From the NCBI GenBank assembly GCA_003991915.1, contig RQTK01000212.1, positions 458,021 to 522,020 on the forward strand: 64,000 nt of DNA, written 5' to 3'. This document shows positions 1 to 26,801 of the stretch, piece after piece. The notes below the pieces were generated by a model. It was not told the DNA's origin. It made no database searches and saw only the letters and a program-made list of their open reading frames with translations. A program made the translations under genes and the position numbers. Source of the DNA: Elysia chlorotica. Lineage: Eukaryota > Mollusca > Gastropoda > Plakobranchidae. The first letter of the stretch is position 1; each line of letters begins with the position of its first letter.

Positions 1-13
1 AAATTTGTAGCAT

Positions 14-11860
<11,847 letters not shown>

Positions 11861-11876
<16 letters not shown>

Positions 11877-12351
11877 CGAACCAAGCAGCCCATGTCTCGC
11901 TTATAGCGGATCAATCATCTTGTGTCTCGCTTATAGCGGATCAATCATCTTGTGTCTCGCTTATAACGAATCAATCATCTTGTGTCTCGCTTATAGCGAA
12001 TCAATCATTTTGTGTCTCGCTTATAACGAATCAATCTTCTTGTGTCTCGCTTGTAGCAAATCAATCATCTTGTGTCTCGCTTGCAGAAGATTGGCCGTTT
12101 CAATGCTGTTTGTAGCAGATCAACTATGTTATGACTCGCTTGTAGCAGTTCAAGTATTTTGTGTCTCGCTTGCAACCGTTCAAAAGATCTATGTCTCACT
12201 TCCAACGGTTCAAATAGTCTATGACTCACTTGTAGCAGTCTAAGTAGCTCGTGTCTCGCTTGTAACAGTCCAAGTAGCTAGTGTCTCGCTTGTAGCAGTC
12301 CAAGTAGCTAGTGTCTCGCTTGTATGGGATCAAGTGGCTAGTGTCTCCCTT
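11861..12351 (+). repeat. 30-bp satellite derived from the DAO stop region, copy B
   Basis: This is the same array as copy A, with about 16 units and two or three extra units at the 3' end before the polyadenylation signal. It starts inside the last 16 bases of the coding region and occupies nearly the whole 3' UTR. Confidence 0.93.
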
Positions 12352-12363
12352 GTGGGGTTGTGT

Positions 12364-12369
12364 AATAAA
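12364..12369 (+). terminator. Likely DAO polyadenylation signal
   Basis: A canonical AATAAA lies about 490 bases after the DAO stop codon and just past the 30-bp satellite, in TA-rich sequence. It is the first AATAAA after the stop in the second copy of the duplicated 3' end. Confidence 0.55.
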
Positions 12370-12685
12370 CTGTACATTTCAGTATTTCTAATTGTATGGC
12401 TGTGTTAACAGTATGACTATAGATTTTCCGACATTTGTTAAATTTCAATGAAAATGTTTTGAAATTCTATTCGTATGTAACCACATTGCTAGATTGTGAT
12501 ATATTATGTTATTATGATCCCTCTCCTGTTTCTAAATTAAAACAAACTTAATTTTTTCTATAGCATTTAAAAAAAATGTGTCTTAATTTGCTTGTTGTAA
12601 TTGTTTAAAATTTTAAACCTAAATAAATCACCAGTATTTGATAGCCATAGATCGCGAACTAAAGGGGACAGGGAGAAATACTGTA

Positions 12686-12748
<63 letters not shown>

Positions 12749-14212
12749 AACAAAACAAAACAAAAACAAAATGAAACGAATAAAATAGGTAAAAAACAAA
12801 ACTGCTCATAAATAACAAATTAAATTGTTTTAAAAAATCTTAACACTATTCAGCTTGAAACAATGGTCTACTGCCTAATTTAATTTAAATTAAATTTAGC
12901 GATTTACATTCGGTTTGATGATTTTATTAAGTAAATTCAAAGATATCAAACGTTCACTTACCCTAAGCTCGATAGCAAACTTGGAAAGATTACATAATCT
13001 TAAGTACCTCGTAAGATCGCCCCTGCCCCCCTTCCCTCATACACACACACACAAACAAAACATCAGCAAAGACAAAGACATGAATCAAGAAACAAAAAGA
13101 AAAAAACAACAACAACAAGAAAACCAAAACCAAAAACAAATCCCAACAACAAACAAACAACAAAACAAGCAAACAAATAACAAAGAACCCAATTACAAAA
13201 CAAACAAAAACAGTGCATATCACACTCTCTTATTCATCAACATCAAAGTTCGTTTACAAAGCGGGCGGGGTGAAAATTAATAATGCAAAAACATGCAAGT
13301 CCTTGATAGGCAAAAAATACCAGCACAATTCTAGACGTTGACGCAATTCTCAAGGTCGGCGCGTGACTACACAAACACTGACACACTTATTCCAATAAAC
13401 TATACCTTTCTCCTTTGTTGAAAGTAATGAATAATTTCAGGCTAGGCTTTGTGTGGATAAGTGAGAGGACTTTAAGTACTGGTGCTGGAGTGGTACATGT
13501 AATTGCAAAGAGGGAACAGATTTATAAACCCGATTTAGCAAACTTTTAATAACCGTAGTCATGAGGTCTAAATCTATCTCCTCTTTGTACTTTATAACCA
13601 GTGCAGTGATATTAAACCGCGGTCGAGATTAATTTTGATAAGATCCTGTTCCAGCTGCTCGGCTTCACGCTTCTGGGTTTAATCATCGGATCGAGTGTCA
13701 GGCACGTTACTATTGTCATCGTTCTGCATTACTGTGGACTGTGAGTAGGACTAGATCCCTAGACCTGTGGGTATTCTGTACCAGTGTAATATATAATCAC
13801 GTGCTCGGTGTTCTCACGGGACTGATAATTGTTACTACATTTTTTTTATGTGACCAAAGGAAAAAAAGTGTTAAGCCTAATTTTCTGCGCGTTTTGTGGG
13901 GAACTACTTACAACAGTGAAAGAGATTTTGCAAAAATAATAAGCTTATTTATTAGAAATTAAAAGGCTTGTGAGATGTCCAACAAGCGGGAGCGTCATAG
14001 TGTCATCTTGTCTTTAACATTTCCCTCATCTTTTAATGAATAGGCAGAGCCCGTCAACATTTCATGTGGTGACATGAAAAGGTTCCACCTGCAGTTTGCG
14101 TAAAATTAGAATACAAGAATATCATAAAGTTTTATCTGCACCTAAGAATCACCAAAACAAAAACTGTAGAGATTTGGACCCTGGTTATTAAATAAATAAA
14201 TCATTAGGGCTA
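12370..14212. other. Intergenic, no recognised gene
   Basis: AT-rich. Contains (AAC)n at 12687-12750 and an A/C-rich stretch at 13035-13210. A short hydrophobic open stretch near 13640-13740 ends in a stop and has no support as a gene. Confidence 0.6.
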
Positions 14213-14213
14213 A

Positions 14214-14359
<146 letters not shown>

Positions 14360-14605
14360 TCATTAAGCAGCCGTTTTGTGCCATCAATTCCTCACACAGG
14401 AAAACTCACTCGGAAGAAGGAGTGGCTCTTCTGGCCCATTTTGTGCTACCACTATTCCACCTCCCCAAAAGAGGAGGTTTGCGGCAAGGATTATGTTATT
14501 TACTAAGTCTCTTTTAGTGACTTGCAATCTTCATTGGGAAAGTCCAAATCACACCGAATGTAACCATTGAACCCGGAAACATTTTAAAATAGATTTTAGA
14601 AGAGG

Positions 14606-14826
<221 letters not shown>

Positions 14827-14948
14827 GCACCAATAGTTGTAGTCGTAATGTTATTCGATGTGATAGCCTTTTCAGCCCGCTGTTCTTGTGAGGGACAGAA
14901 TGATGCAGTCTCTATTACTTAGTTCCTTCGATGAATGCAAATCTACAG

Positions 14949-15387
14949 GGTTATCAGATTCTTTACACGCAAAGATAATACATCACAGTCACAGACAGTG
15001 GAAAACGGTAATATTCACAGTCATCGAATTGCTTACCTATTTCTTCATGAGTGTTTATTCGCTAATGGACCATATAATTATAAAATCTTTTCAATACGTG
15101 GACATAATATTAAGTATGGAATGTTAGCCCTCAACAATGAAGTGGAACAGATTTTAAAAAACGAAAGAGATGGACAAAGTATGGTAAGTACACCACTGAA
15201 AAAGTATACACATTCTCTCTTTATTCTCTTACTTCTCTTATTTTTTCACTGTCGGTCTATCGATCTGATTGTCCGCTTGACTCTCTCTTTGTCTGTCCCA
15301 CTCTCTCCCTCTCTACCCTGCCGCCCCCCCCCTCTCTTTCTCTCGTTCTCTTCTTCTCTCCCCCCTCTCTCTTTTTCTGTCCCGCCC

Positions 15388-15434
<47 letters not shown>

Positions 15435-15550
15435 GTTCCTTACCTCTCTACCCATATGAATATAATACAACACTCTACGTGTAGGTTTGGGTCTTATTCT
15501 GTAGAAAGAATAGTTTTAGCTGTCTCTTCTCTTCATTTCTCTCACACGCA

Positions 15551-15619
<69 letters not shown>

Positions 15620-15810
15620 TTTCCCCTCCCCATCTTTGTCCACTTATACAAATTTACATTGTGTTTTTTTTTCAGCGGACGGAAGATTTTTAGAGTTATC
15701 TACCCACCATTAGCCCAAAGACTTCTAACATGCAAAGAAAAAATGGCCATTCTTTCGGTATGGAGGTAAATATAATAGCTTACTTTGCCAATAAACGTAC
15801 ATAGTGAAGT
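14949..15810 (+). CDS. Possible 3' exons of an unrecognised gene
   Basis: An open stretch at 14949-15183 (acceptor ctacag at its left, donor ATG|GTAAGT at its right) reads with ordinary amino-acid composition, for example NGNIHSHRIAYLFLHECLFA and GHNIKYGMLALNNEVEQILK. The next good acceptor (ttttttttcag at 15675) would add RTEDF and a stop, and an AATAAA follows at about 15790. No family is recognised and no further upstream exon was found, so this may be chance. Confidence 0.2.
15390..15625 (+). repeat. (CT)n microsatellites
   Basis: Two CT tracts (about 15390-15430 and 15558-15620) within a pyrimidine-rich 15290-15640 stretch. Confidence 0.95.
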
Positions 15811-15865
15811 TTTAGTGGAGATTTTGACTGCAGTAGGTTACGACAAACGATTTAATTGGTAGATA

Positions 15866-15942
<77 letters not shown>
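15866..15942 (+). repeat. (AAC)n microsatellite
   Basis: About 25 perfect AAC triplets. Confidence 0.98.
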
Positions 15943-17782
15943 CCAGTAGCTTGCAGAACCCTGTATATCGAGGGTATCCTCGATGTACATGCTTAGTCCA
16001 TTTTCAGATGAAGTTACAGATAACAAACAAAATTTTTTCCAGCTTTAAGGCGATTACCATAATCACTTGGATCACATAACAGCCTATGCTCCGTTCGAGT
16101 TGCATCGTAGAACTTGAGCTGAAGTAGCCTATGTTCTGATGCATGTTGTGAGGACACCTTTTCACGCTTCAGTGGCACTGTGAGATATAAGGGTAGCTCA
16201 TAGATTTATGGGGTAGCTTTGGTACACACAATACAGTTACATATCACACAACAGAGGCCTAGCGATGGCGGGGCCCGCAGCGAAAACGAAGACGACAGGA
16301 AATAGGATCTGAACCGGTGTCCAACCTTAGCTCTATTCTAAACTTATGGAGGGAGCCAATAAGAGACCTGACCCATGGCTTAAGAGACCTGATTATCTCT
16401 GTAACTCTACCGAAGGGGCAGTGGTAGCAAGTCCCGGAGCGATCGAATAGATTTTAGTTGTGCATACTTGATCAGGTTTCTGTCGAAGCGGCAGTGTTGT
16501 CAAATCCGGGGCGATCGAATAGATTTTAGTTGTGCATACTTGATCAGGTTTCTGCCAGCGAACTCTTCTCTATGTTATTTGCATTTTTGAAGTTGGCTAC
16601 GCTATCACAACATGATCATCCTCACAGCACAGTTCTCTGACTCATCGAGCTTTCAAATAAAACGACATCTTTGTAGCCCACATTTTGTTTATGACGTGAT
16701 GGTTACATGTTTCGCGCCGGGTGCTAATCATTTTACAAAGAATGAAATAAAAAGATCTATGTCCTAACTTTCAATCTATGGGCTGTCAAGCCTATCATCT
16801 AATCTCTAATTCTCTACTGCTGATGCTCTACCCTACTCTGCTAACCTGCTCACCTGCCCAGGACAGGGTGGATCAGTGGTAGATTACATATTATTTGTGC
16901 GCGTCTTATACTAGTATAAGTTAGAGCAAAATTAATTCTGTCAGGCAAACTCTACATCTATATGTCTGTCACAGGATCTCAAGAACAGACTCCTTCTACA
17001 ACTCAGATTTTAGTTATTATAAAGCTGGACTTTAAGCTCGTGAGAACCAAGCCTTACCGACGTCAGACTGACAATAAATTCCCCGTGTCAGGAGAACTTC
17101 ATCTGAAAGTTGATCAAAACTCACGGAATATCAGAAGACACCAACAAACGCAGAGGAAGTTTGTATCCGTTCACTGCACATTAAATTTATCTAACAAGCT
17201 CGATTGAGCCCACCTGCAAGACATTAAGGTTAACAATGTGTAACACAAAAAAAAAGTAATCGTTGTTCAGTCTAACTACGACTGAATACGCTAAATCTAG
17301 CAGAATTTTACAACAATCGGATATACTAAATAATATATTGTATATATTGTATAGCTAAAATGTGGATGGTTTAAAATGTGGCTGGAGTACGATACTGTTG
17401 TATATCAACCGTTATTGTGTTGTGGATCGCAAAGCCTGAAATGTCATAAAGAATACACTCTTTCCTCTGTTACTGTGGGCCCATTGTTTGTGAGTCACAA
17501 AACTGGACTGTAAATGTTATTTGTAACTTCAGAATAATATGTTTATTGTAAGCATCAAATAAAACCCCAACATTCTACAAATCCCATGTTAAAGCCTGCA
17601 CAACTTGCGCATCAATAAATCTACATTAGGCCAATAAAACTAACCTAGATCAAGTAGATCTAACTGTACCGGGGTATTGAAAGAACAACATGTTGCAGGT
17701 TATTATCCACGGTTTGTGTGATAGTTGGATACAGATGCTCATCACTGCATGCGCCTGCGATGAAAACAATGATAACAACTTT
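15943..17782. other. Intergenic, no recognised gene
   Basis: Ordinary AT-rich sequence apart from the 72-bp tandem duplication at 16413-16556. No reading frame with recognisable homology. Confidence 0.6.
16413..16556 (+). repeat. 72-bp tandem duplication
   Basis: The stretch gatcgaatagattttagttg plus tgcatacttgatcaggtttc occurs at 16441 and 16513, with preceding ggcagtg-like sequence also shared. Confidence 0.8.
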
Positions 17783-19123
17783 AAACGATGGAACAATAAT
17801 GAAATTTTTTTCCAGCAAAGCGGGCTTACCTCGTAATAGCTAGAATACAAGTCTCGGTATAGTATTTATTATTTTGCAAACACTTGTTGGGATGGTGGGA
17901 TGGACAAAGCTGAAAGGTTTACCGATGAATTTAAAATGTGCTAGAACTCAAAACTATGTTTCATCATTGAAGGTAAGAAACCTTTAAGAACTTTTTTTTT
18001 CACGGAAAGTTTCATGCTGTGAAAAACTTTTGTAGAAACTAAATTTATACTTTTGTTTTGTTTTCTCGTTTTCGCGTTTGATTGCTAGATGAGTAAATTG
18101 ATCCACATACTATTTTAGAATCAATAGACACCTATAGCAGAGCCGACGTGTAGCTTACTTGTAGCGGGTAGAGCTCCAGTGACGTCATCCGCTTGGGATT
18201 CCCCTGACCTAGTTTCTCCCTACAAGTCAGCTCTACACGCTACCGGTAAATTTGGCCTGCGTGTAACGTGTAGGAGGCCTTCTACACGTCGACACTTTAA
18301 ACGTGTTTTTATCCACAATAAAGATTTGATTTTAAAAACCTTAAGTTATTTTTGCATTATTTTTTCAATTTCTAATCCATTGAAAGAAGATTGGGCCCTA
18401 AAAGTAGATTTCTTTCGATCGAAAAGTGGTTTCAAAATACATGCTTCTCAGATGTAGAGTTTTCGTTTGGGTATGGATCTCTAGTATAGATCTAATGATC
18501 TTATTATGCTTTTTTGTTTGTTTTTGACTGTTGTCGAGACTGTGTAACCGCATTAATATATAATAGGAACCTAGATCTAGTTTTGATTAGATATACACCC
18601 ACACTGTTTAAACTTAAAATAAAAACAATAACAAAAGCTACAAGTCGACCTGTGGGTTACGCTGCTATAAGGCGTTTCAGCCAAGCGATGACTTGTAGAG
18701 CGAGCCTCGTTTTCCTACACGCTACCGGTACACGTCAGAGCTACAAGTATGGTTGCTATAACTCTCTAATTAGTCTAGCTTGGTGTGCGGCTAAACGATG
18801 GAACAATAATGACATTTTTTTCCAACAAAGCGGGCTTAATAGCTAGAATACAAGTCTCGGTATAGTATTTATTATTTTGCAAACACTTGTTGGGATGGTG
18901 GGATGGACAAAGCTGAAAGGTTTACCGATGAATTTAAAATGTGCTAGAACTCAAAACTATGTTTCATCATTGAAGGTAAGAAACCTTTAAGAACTTTTTT
19001 TTTCACGGAAAGTTTCATGCTGTGAAAAACTTTTGTAGAAACTAAATTTATACTTTTGTTTTGTTTTCTCGTTTTCGCGTTTGATTGCTAGATGAGTAAA
19101 TTGATCCACATACTATTTTAGTT
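17783..19123 (+). repeat. Direct repeat pair of about 330 bp
   Basis: 17783-18118 and 18793-19123 are nearly identical in direct orientation, from aaacgatggaacaataatga to cacatactattttag. About 675 bp lie between them, including two short inverted-repeat motifs (gtagagct with agctctac, and cttgtag with ctacaag). No coding remnant or clear target duplication, so the origin is open: segmental duplication or a very short terminal-repeat element. Confidence 0.8.
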
Positions 19124-19136
19124 GTACGTGGCTATT

Positions 19137-19208
19137 AAGCCAAAAGGCTATTCCCCTGGTAACCGGACAAATAGCCAAAAGGCTATTCCTCCGGTAGCCG
19201 GACAAATA
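19137..19208 (+). repeat. Short tandem repeat, two units of about 36 bp
   Basis: Two copies of gccaaaaggctattcccctg plus gtaaccggacaaata, slightly diverged. Confidence 0.75.
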
Positions 19209-19540
19209 GGGCTTTGACTATGGGTTATGCAAATTCCAACCTATTCATTGAAAATATTTAGGCCATCCCTAACACATTATTCATCGTGGTCAGAATATTC
19301 GTCATAATGAGAAATAAGCCCAGTACATAAATTCAATCCGCTGATGCTTTTTTCTTTAATCTGAGGTCTATAATACACCCCAAACTATATTCTGAAAATG
19401 GGACATACTGAAAAAATATAAAGCCTCAAAGCTTATCCTCACAAAATTCAAGAAGAATGGGGTCATGATTCAGCCTCATATCCCCCTGGGTCAAATCTAT
19501 AAGGTAACAATTATAATAATCTAAGTCTGTAACATGATAT

Positions 19541-19697
19541 GATGCTCGCTTTTCAAATACTAGGGAAGAATGTACAAACATGACGTAGCTTACGTCTCGT
19601 CGTAACAATATAAGAATAAGAAGGCTTACGACGATACGTAAGCAGCGTCGTGTTTGTGCATTCTACCCCTGTTATTTAAAATAGAAAAGTGAGACGC
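19541..19697. repeat. Large imperfect inverted repeat
   Basis: Arms of about 65-70 bp around a 20-bp loop. The core pairs gaatgtacaaacatgacgta plus gcttacgtctcgtcgtaa with ttacgacgatacgtaagcag plus cgtcgtgtttgtgcattc. Pairing continues outwards more weakly. Probably a foldback/MITE relic; no target duplication seen. Confidence 0.7.
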
Positions 19698-19969
19698 AGC
19701 CTGTTTATTGCCATAGCAAACTGCCATCCCTCTTCATAATAATTTAGTTCCGGATTCACAACACACTAGATTGGGCTAATCCAGTGTGCTTACAGATGTA
19801 TGAAGATTATTTAGAAAGGAAAAAAAAATGTTTTACTTGGTCCATCAAGCTGAATGCCGTTATCAATCAACGAGTCAAACACAAATATTATATCAACTCA
19901 ATCTTTGCTCATCGATTTTATTTTTCTATTTATCAAATATAGACATTCCTCATCATCCTCCCCCATCTT

Positions 19970-20260
19970 CTTAAATCATCATCACCGTCCTCATCAATAT
20001 CATTATCCCCATTCTCCTCCTATCCCCAATCCTCCTCCGCCTCCTCCTCCTCCTCTTCCCCCTCCTCCTCCTCCTCCTCCTCCTCCTCCTCCTCCTCCTC
20101 ATCATCATCATTATCATCATCATCACCATCATCATCATAATAATTATCATCACCACCGTCACCACCATCATCATAATTATCCTCAGAGTCATCATCATTA
20201 TTGCCGTAATTATCTACCACTTTATCTGCAACATCATTATCATCACAAAGCATAAACACA
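19970..20260 (+). repeat. CCT/ATC-rich microsatellite cluster
   Basis: A (CTC)n run at about 20040-20100 flows into degenerate ATC repeats up to about 20250. Long His- or Pro-rich reading frames across it are products of the repeat. Confidence 0.93.
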
Positions 20261-20269
20261 ATCAGCACC

Positions 20270-22869
20270 GCATTATGTCACTTTTACTAACACCATCGCT
20301 TTATATTAGTTATTAATTCCTTTAATGTTAGCCAGTGATAACAAGGCTACAGAAATACCCCCAAACACCACGAGGCAGAAAGAAGTATAGAATTCCAGTA
20401 ATTAAGCATCACCAGCATGCATTTTTATTCAACTAAAACCTTAAACTCTATTCACCTTCTCACAACACTCTGAAACTTACACACACTATCAGTTTTCCAG
20501 GTAAGTTTATCTGTGTAGAAGTATCAAATACTTATACCTGCATTAGATGAAGCAAAAAAGCAATGATAAAATGATAAAATAGTGACATCAGAGCTGCAGC
20601 AAGATACACACGGGACGTGTGATTTGAACCGAGGCAGGGGTGGTGGTGGTGGTGCTGGTGTTGGTGATGGTAGTGGCAATGCACTGGTATTGATTTTGGA
20701 AGATGCCATGAGCGCACACGTTCCAGGGCAGTGCTATTACAAACAGCGGAGCAATCAAGCACTGTGGATCAATGAATGTGCCATTGCAGCTTCTACTAAT
20801 AATCGCCGATCTAGAGGCAAAATGTTGTAAGTGTCTTCTTTAAATTATTGCTTTTCCAATAATATGCCGCTCAATCCGCGCATCAGTCACTGGGATAACT
20901 TAGCTTTCGTCCATCGTGTTAAGCTTTTTAAAAACAAGCCTGTTATAGCTTTCGCATTCTACGCTGGATTAAGAGAGGTTTGCTGCGCCGTGAGTTTCCT
21001 AGGCTTATCTCTTGTTCACTGAGTCTTGCCTGTTTCTGCTTCATGAACTGAGAACTTCGGAGTGGATGTATTATCGTCGAAGGAGTATCTATGATTTGTT
21101 TTAGATTCAGAATCAGGACCGCCATTCGGTTTTCATGTGGTGTTGTTGAAGTAACATATCTACCCATTAGATTCCGAGTACAAAGTAGTAGCCTAGTATG
21201 GTAAGTGTGTCCGTGCAAGTAAGTTTTGGTTCCAAATAATTATTCTAATAGTAAACTCGTGCTTAGGCCGTCTCAATGAAGGTGAACAACATAGTCTATC
21301 TTCTTTTTGTCGCTCGACGACTGATAGCCAAAAATGACATAATGATACTCGACAATCCACTAGTCCTGTGAACTAGATAGATGATACTTTATTAAAGCAT
21401 TCTCGATCCCTAAATGCATGTAACTCATGGCGGAGCTTTTCTATTAGAAAAGTGTAATAATTATTTGAAACTCTTAAGTCCAAGCATGGATTCTAACCGT
21501 TCATAACAAATACTGGATGGCATACAATGTAATATGTAAATAGGAGAGACTTTTTGGCTTATTCCATGGTGTAAACTATTGATTACGCTCGACTTCGGTA
21601 ATCAGACCACAAGATCTGCCAGTGAATAGTTAATGATGTAAACACTGCGGTATTTATATAAATAATGATTAAAAACGGCAGTGTGTTGTATTTGCAGCCA
21701 GCAGAATCAGAAACGATATTTAGATCTAGATCCAGATTAGACTATGTGTCTCTGTTAGATGAGCGAGCAATGTATCTGGTTTTGAGGTGAAGAATTGTCT
21801 TTGTTTCGTGCCCGCGCTTTGTCATGCGCTGAAAAAACAAACAACAACAAAACATAGACAGCTGAAACCTATTTTGGTATTGGTAAGCCCTACCAAAGCG
21901 TGATGCAATTAAGTCTACTCACCATGTAGGGTGACACATACATAATGACAGTTCGAAGGATTTGAAGACTAGGATTAAAAGAGCTTTTTCTTGTGAAGAT
22001 TGATGGTAAAGCTGGCGTAATGAAATTTTCTAATGACCTTATCATCGCAAACATGAACATTTATAGACCACTCTTTAAATTGATCGAGTTTTGGTTGTAT
22101 TTTCACAAATTAATGTTTCAAAGTTTTTAAGTATGGGATGAAGTAATCTTTTGTTTGTGAGGACTGGTAGTATGGTTGAAGAACTTAAATTTTTTAGTGC
22201 TCAAATCATCGCAAACATGAAAGCTAATACTGTGGGCTACTTTTCAACTGAGCGTGCTACTGTTGGACTTAACACACTTGTTGGTATCTTTTTTTTTACG
22301 TCGGAAATTACATTTGATGACACACACAGTTTTTATCCTTGCTATTAGATATTTGTGTACTTAATCTTTTATTCTATTTTTACTCTGTTGTGTATATCTG
22401 TGGCCTTTTGTGATGCACGTTCCTATACATCTTGAGGTGATATTTAAAAGGTTCCATCAGCATCTTTGGTACAATTAGAGATAGCATTTCAATATGGCTG
22501 TATCTCTACAGAAGAATCCTTAAAACAAATTACTGTAGATATTGGCAGATCGGTAATGCAAAAAAAAAAAAAGAAATATTATGACTCATAACCTAGTCAT
22601 AAATCATTTATTATCCAAACTTTTGATTGCGTTTTATTAAAAGTGCAAAATGTGTTATTAAAATTTTTTAAATTTTGTTTAATCGACGCAAGTCGATGTT
22701 GATAGGACAATCCCAAGACAATCCATTTCAGAGAGACATGATCATCTCAGTTAATTTCAATTGTTACTGAAGGCATGGGCTCCCACAATGACAATCTATC
22801 AAATAAAAACTAATTACATCACCGTTAATAATTATTATTATTGTCATTTCGTTAGCGATTTCGCTCTTT
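20270..22869. other. Intergenic, no recognised gene
   Basis: AT-rich; includes a short (GGT)n run at about 20638-20672. No homology recognised on either strand. Confidence 0.55.
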
Positions 22870-23145
22870 AACTGGAAAGCGAACGGGCACAAGTGGTAGA
22901 CCCTTTGTCTCCCACCCGGGAGGTCACTGGTTCGAAACCCAAAATCGGTTTAAAAATGATTTATCCCATTTTGTTCCTTACTCGTTGGGTCGGCGTTAAT
23001 ATAATGTGTCCGGCTAAGATAGGAGTCATGGTATCCCCGCACTGTGTGGCAGCAAGTGAAACTGTCAGATGTTAGTCTTTGGACCCGTCTCCAAAACAAT
23101 GTATATAGTGCTGACGTCGGAAGCATAGCAACAAACTCAAACTCG
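22870..23145 (+). mobile_element. tRNA-derived SINE, nearly complete
   Basis: The tRNA-like head has an A-box-like gggcacaagtggtagacc and a good B box, ggttcgaaaccc. The body is ctcgttgggtcggcgttaat and the tail ctgtcagatgttagtctttg, gacccgtctccaaaacaatg, tagtgctgacgtcggaag. Same family as the copy at 57734. Confidence 0.75.
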
Positions 23146-26026
<2,881 letters not shown>

Positions 26027-26801
26027 CGGATACAGACAGGTAGAGATCTACAGACTGACATGCGAGACAAAAGATGTAACACTTGTTGTTTTTAGTGTGT
26101 AATTGTTTGTGTAAAAAGTAAAGGCGTGGATGTGGGGGGGAAGGTTAGTCTAAAAGTCAGTTTGAAGATTTAATTTTAATCGCTACTCATAAAAGAGTAT
26201 GCAGTAAGACGTTACAGTTACACGTATCGCGTACAGAATCCACGCATCGCCCTTTGCGTTTGTAATAAATTACGCACCAAGGTGCTTTAATTTTTGCGAC
26301 TAGCGAAAGTAGCGCTCCTTCCTAATTTATTATTTTTTTTGGTCGCCTAAGCTGTCCTTACAATACTAACCCCGCCAGAAATGTATATTATTATATAAGC
26401 TATGATTTCATGCTAACGTTGAGAAAAGACGGATTCAAATTCATGGCTATGCTGTTACTGTTAAATTAATTGTCTGATTTATTGAATGAAACTGGAGTAT
26501 TTTCTTTCAAAGTTTTGTAGAAGTGGATTATATTCAGGCTCTTTAAAGATTTGGTTTATTTCACAGTTAGGTGCAGTACTTCATTGTCTTAGAGCAAGTC
26601 TGTGAACTGCCCTAAAAATCTTTAAAAACCTATTACACGTATACATGCATTTGTTTCATTTACAGACACACACACAAACAAACACACACACACACACACA
26701 TATTTTGTCGAAATACACTGTATTTCGATTAAAATTCTGACCTGTTTTTGTTTCGTTTCCTAGGATCCCGTGTGTGACATCTCCCTGCTCCAAGATTTGC
26801 T

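Noticed and set aside
13640-13742. Hydrophobic stretch (FQLLGFTLLGLIIGSS) followed by a donor-like GTGAGT
   Set aside because: Short, no acceptor or homology, likely chance.
17783-19123. Retrovirus-like or LTR element
   Set aside because: Only direct repeats with a 675-bp non-coding core. There are no primer-binding site, no gene remains and no target duplication that I can see.
19854-20268. Pro/His-rich and Asp/Glu-rich frames
   Set aside because: Produced by CCT and ATC repeats, with no conserved segment.
22900-22945. Possible tRNA gene (B box ggttcgaaaccc)
   Set aside because: No complete cloverleaf, and it continues into the SINE body and tail, so it was called a SINE.
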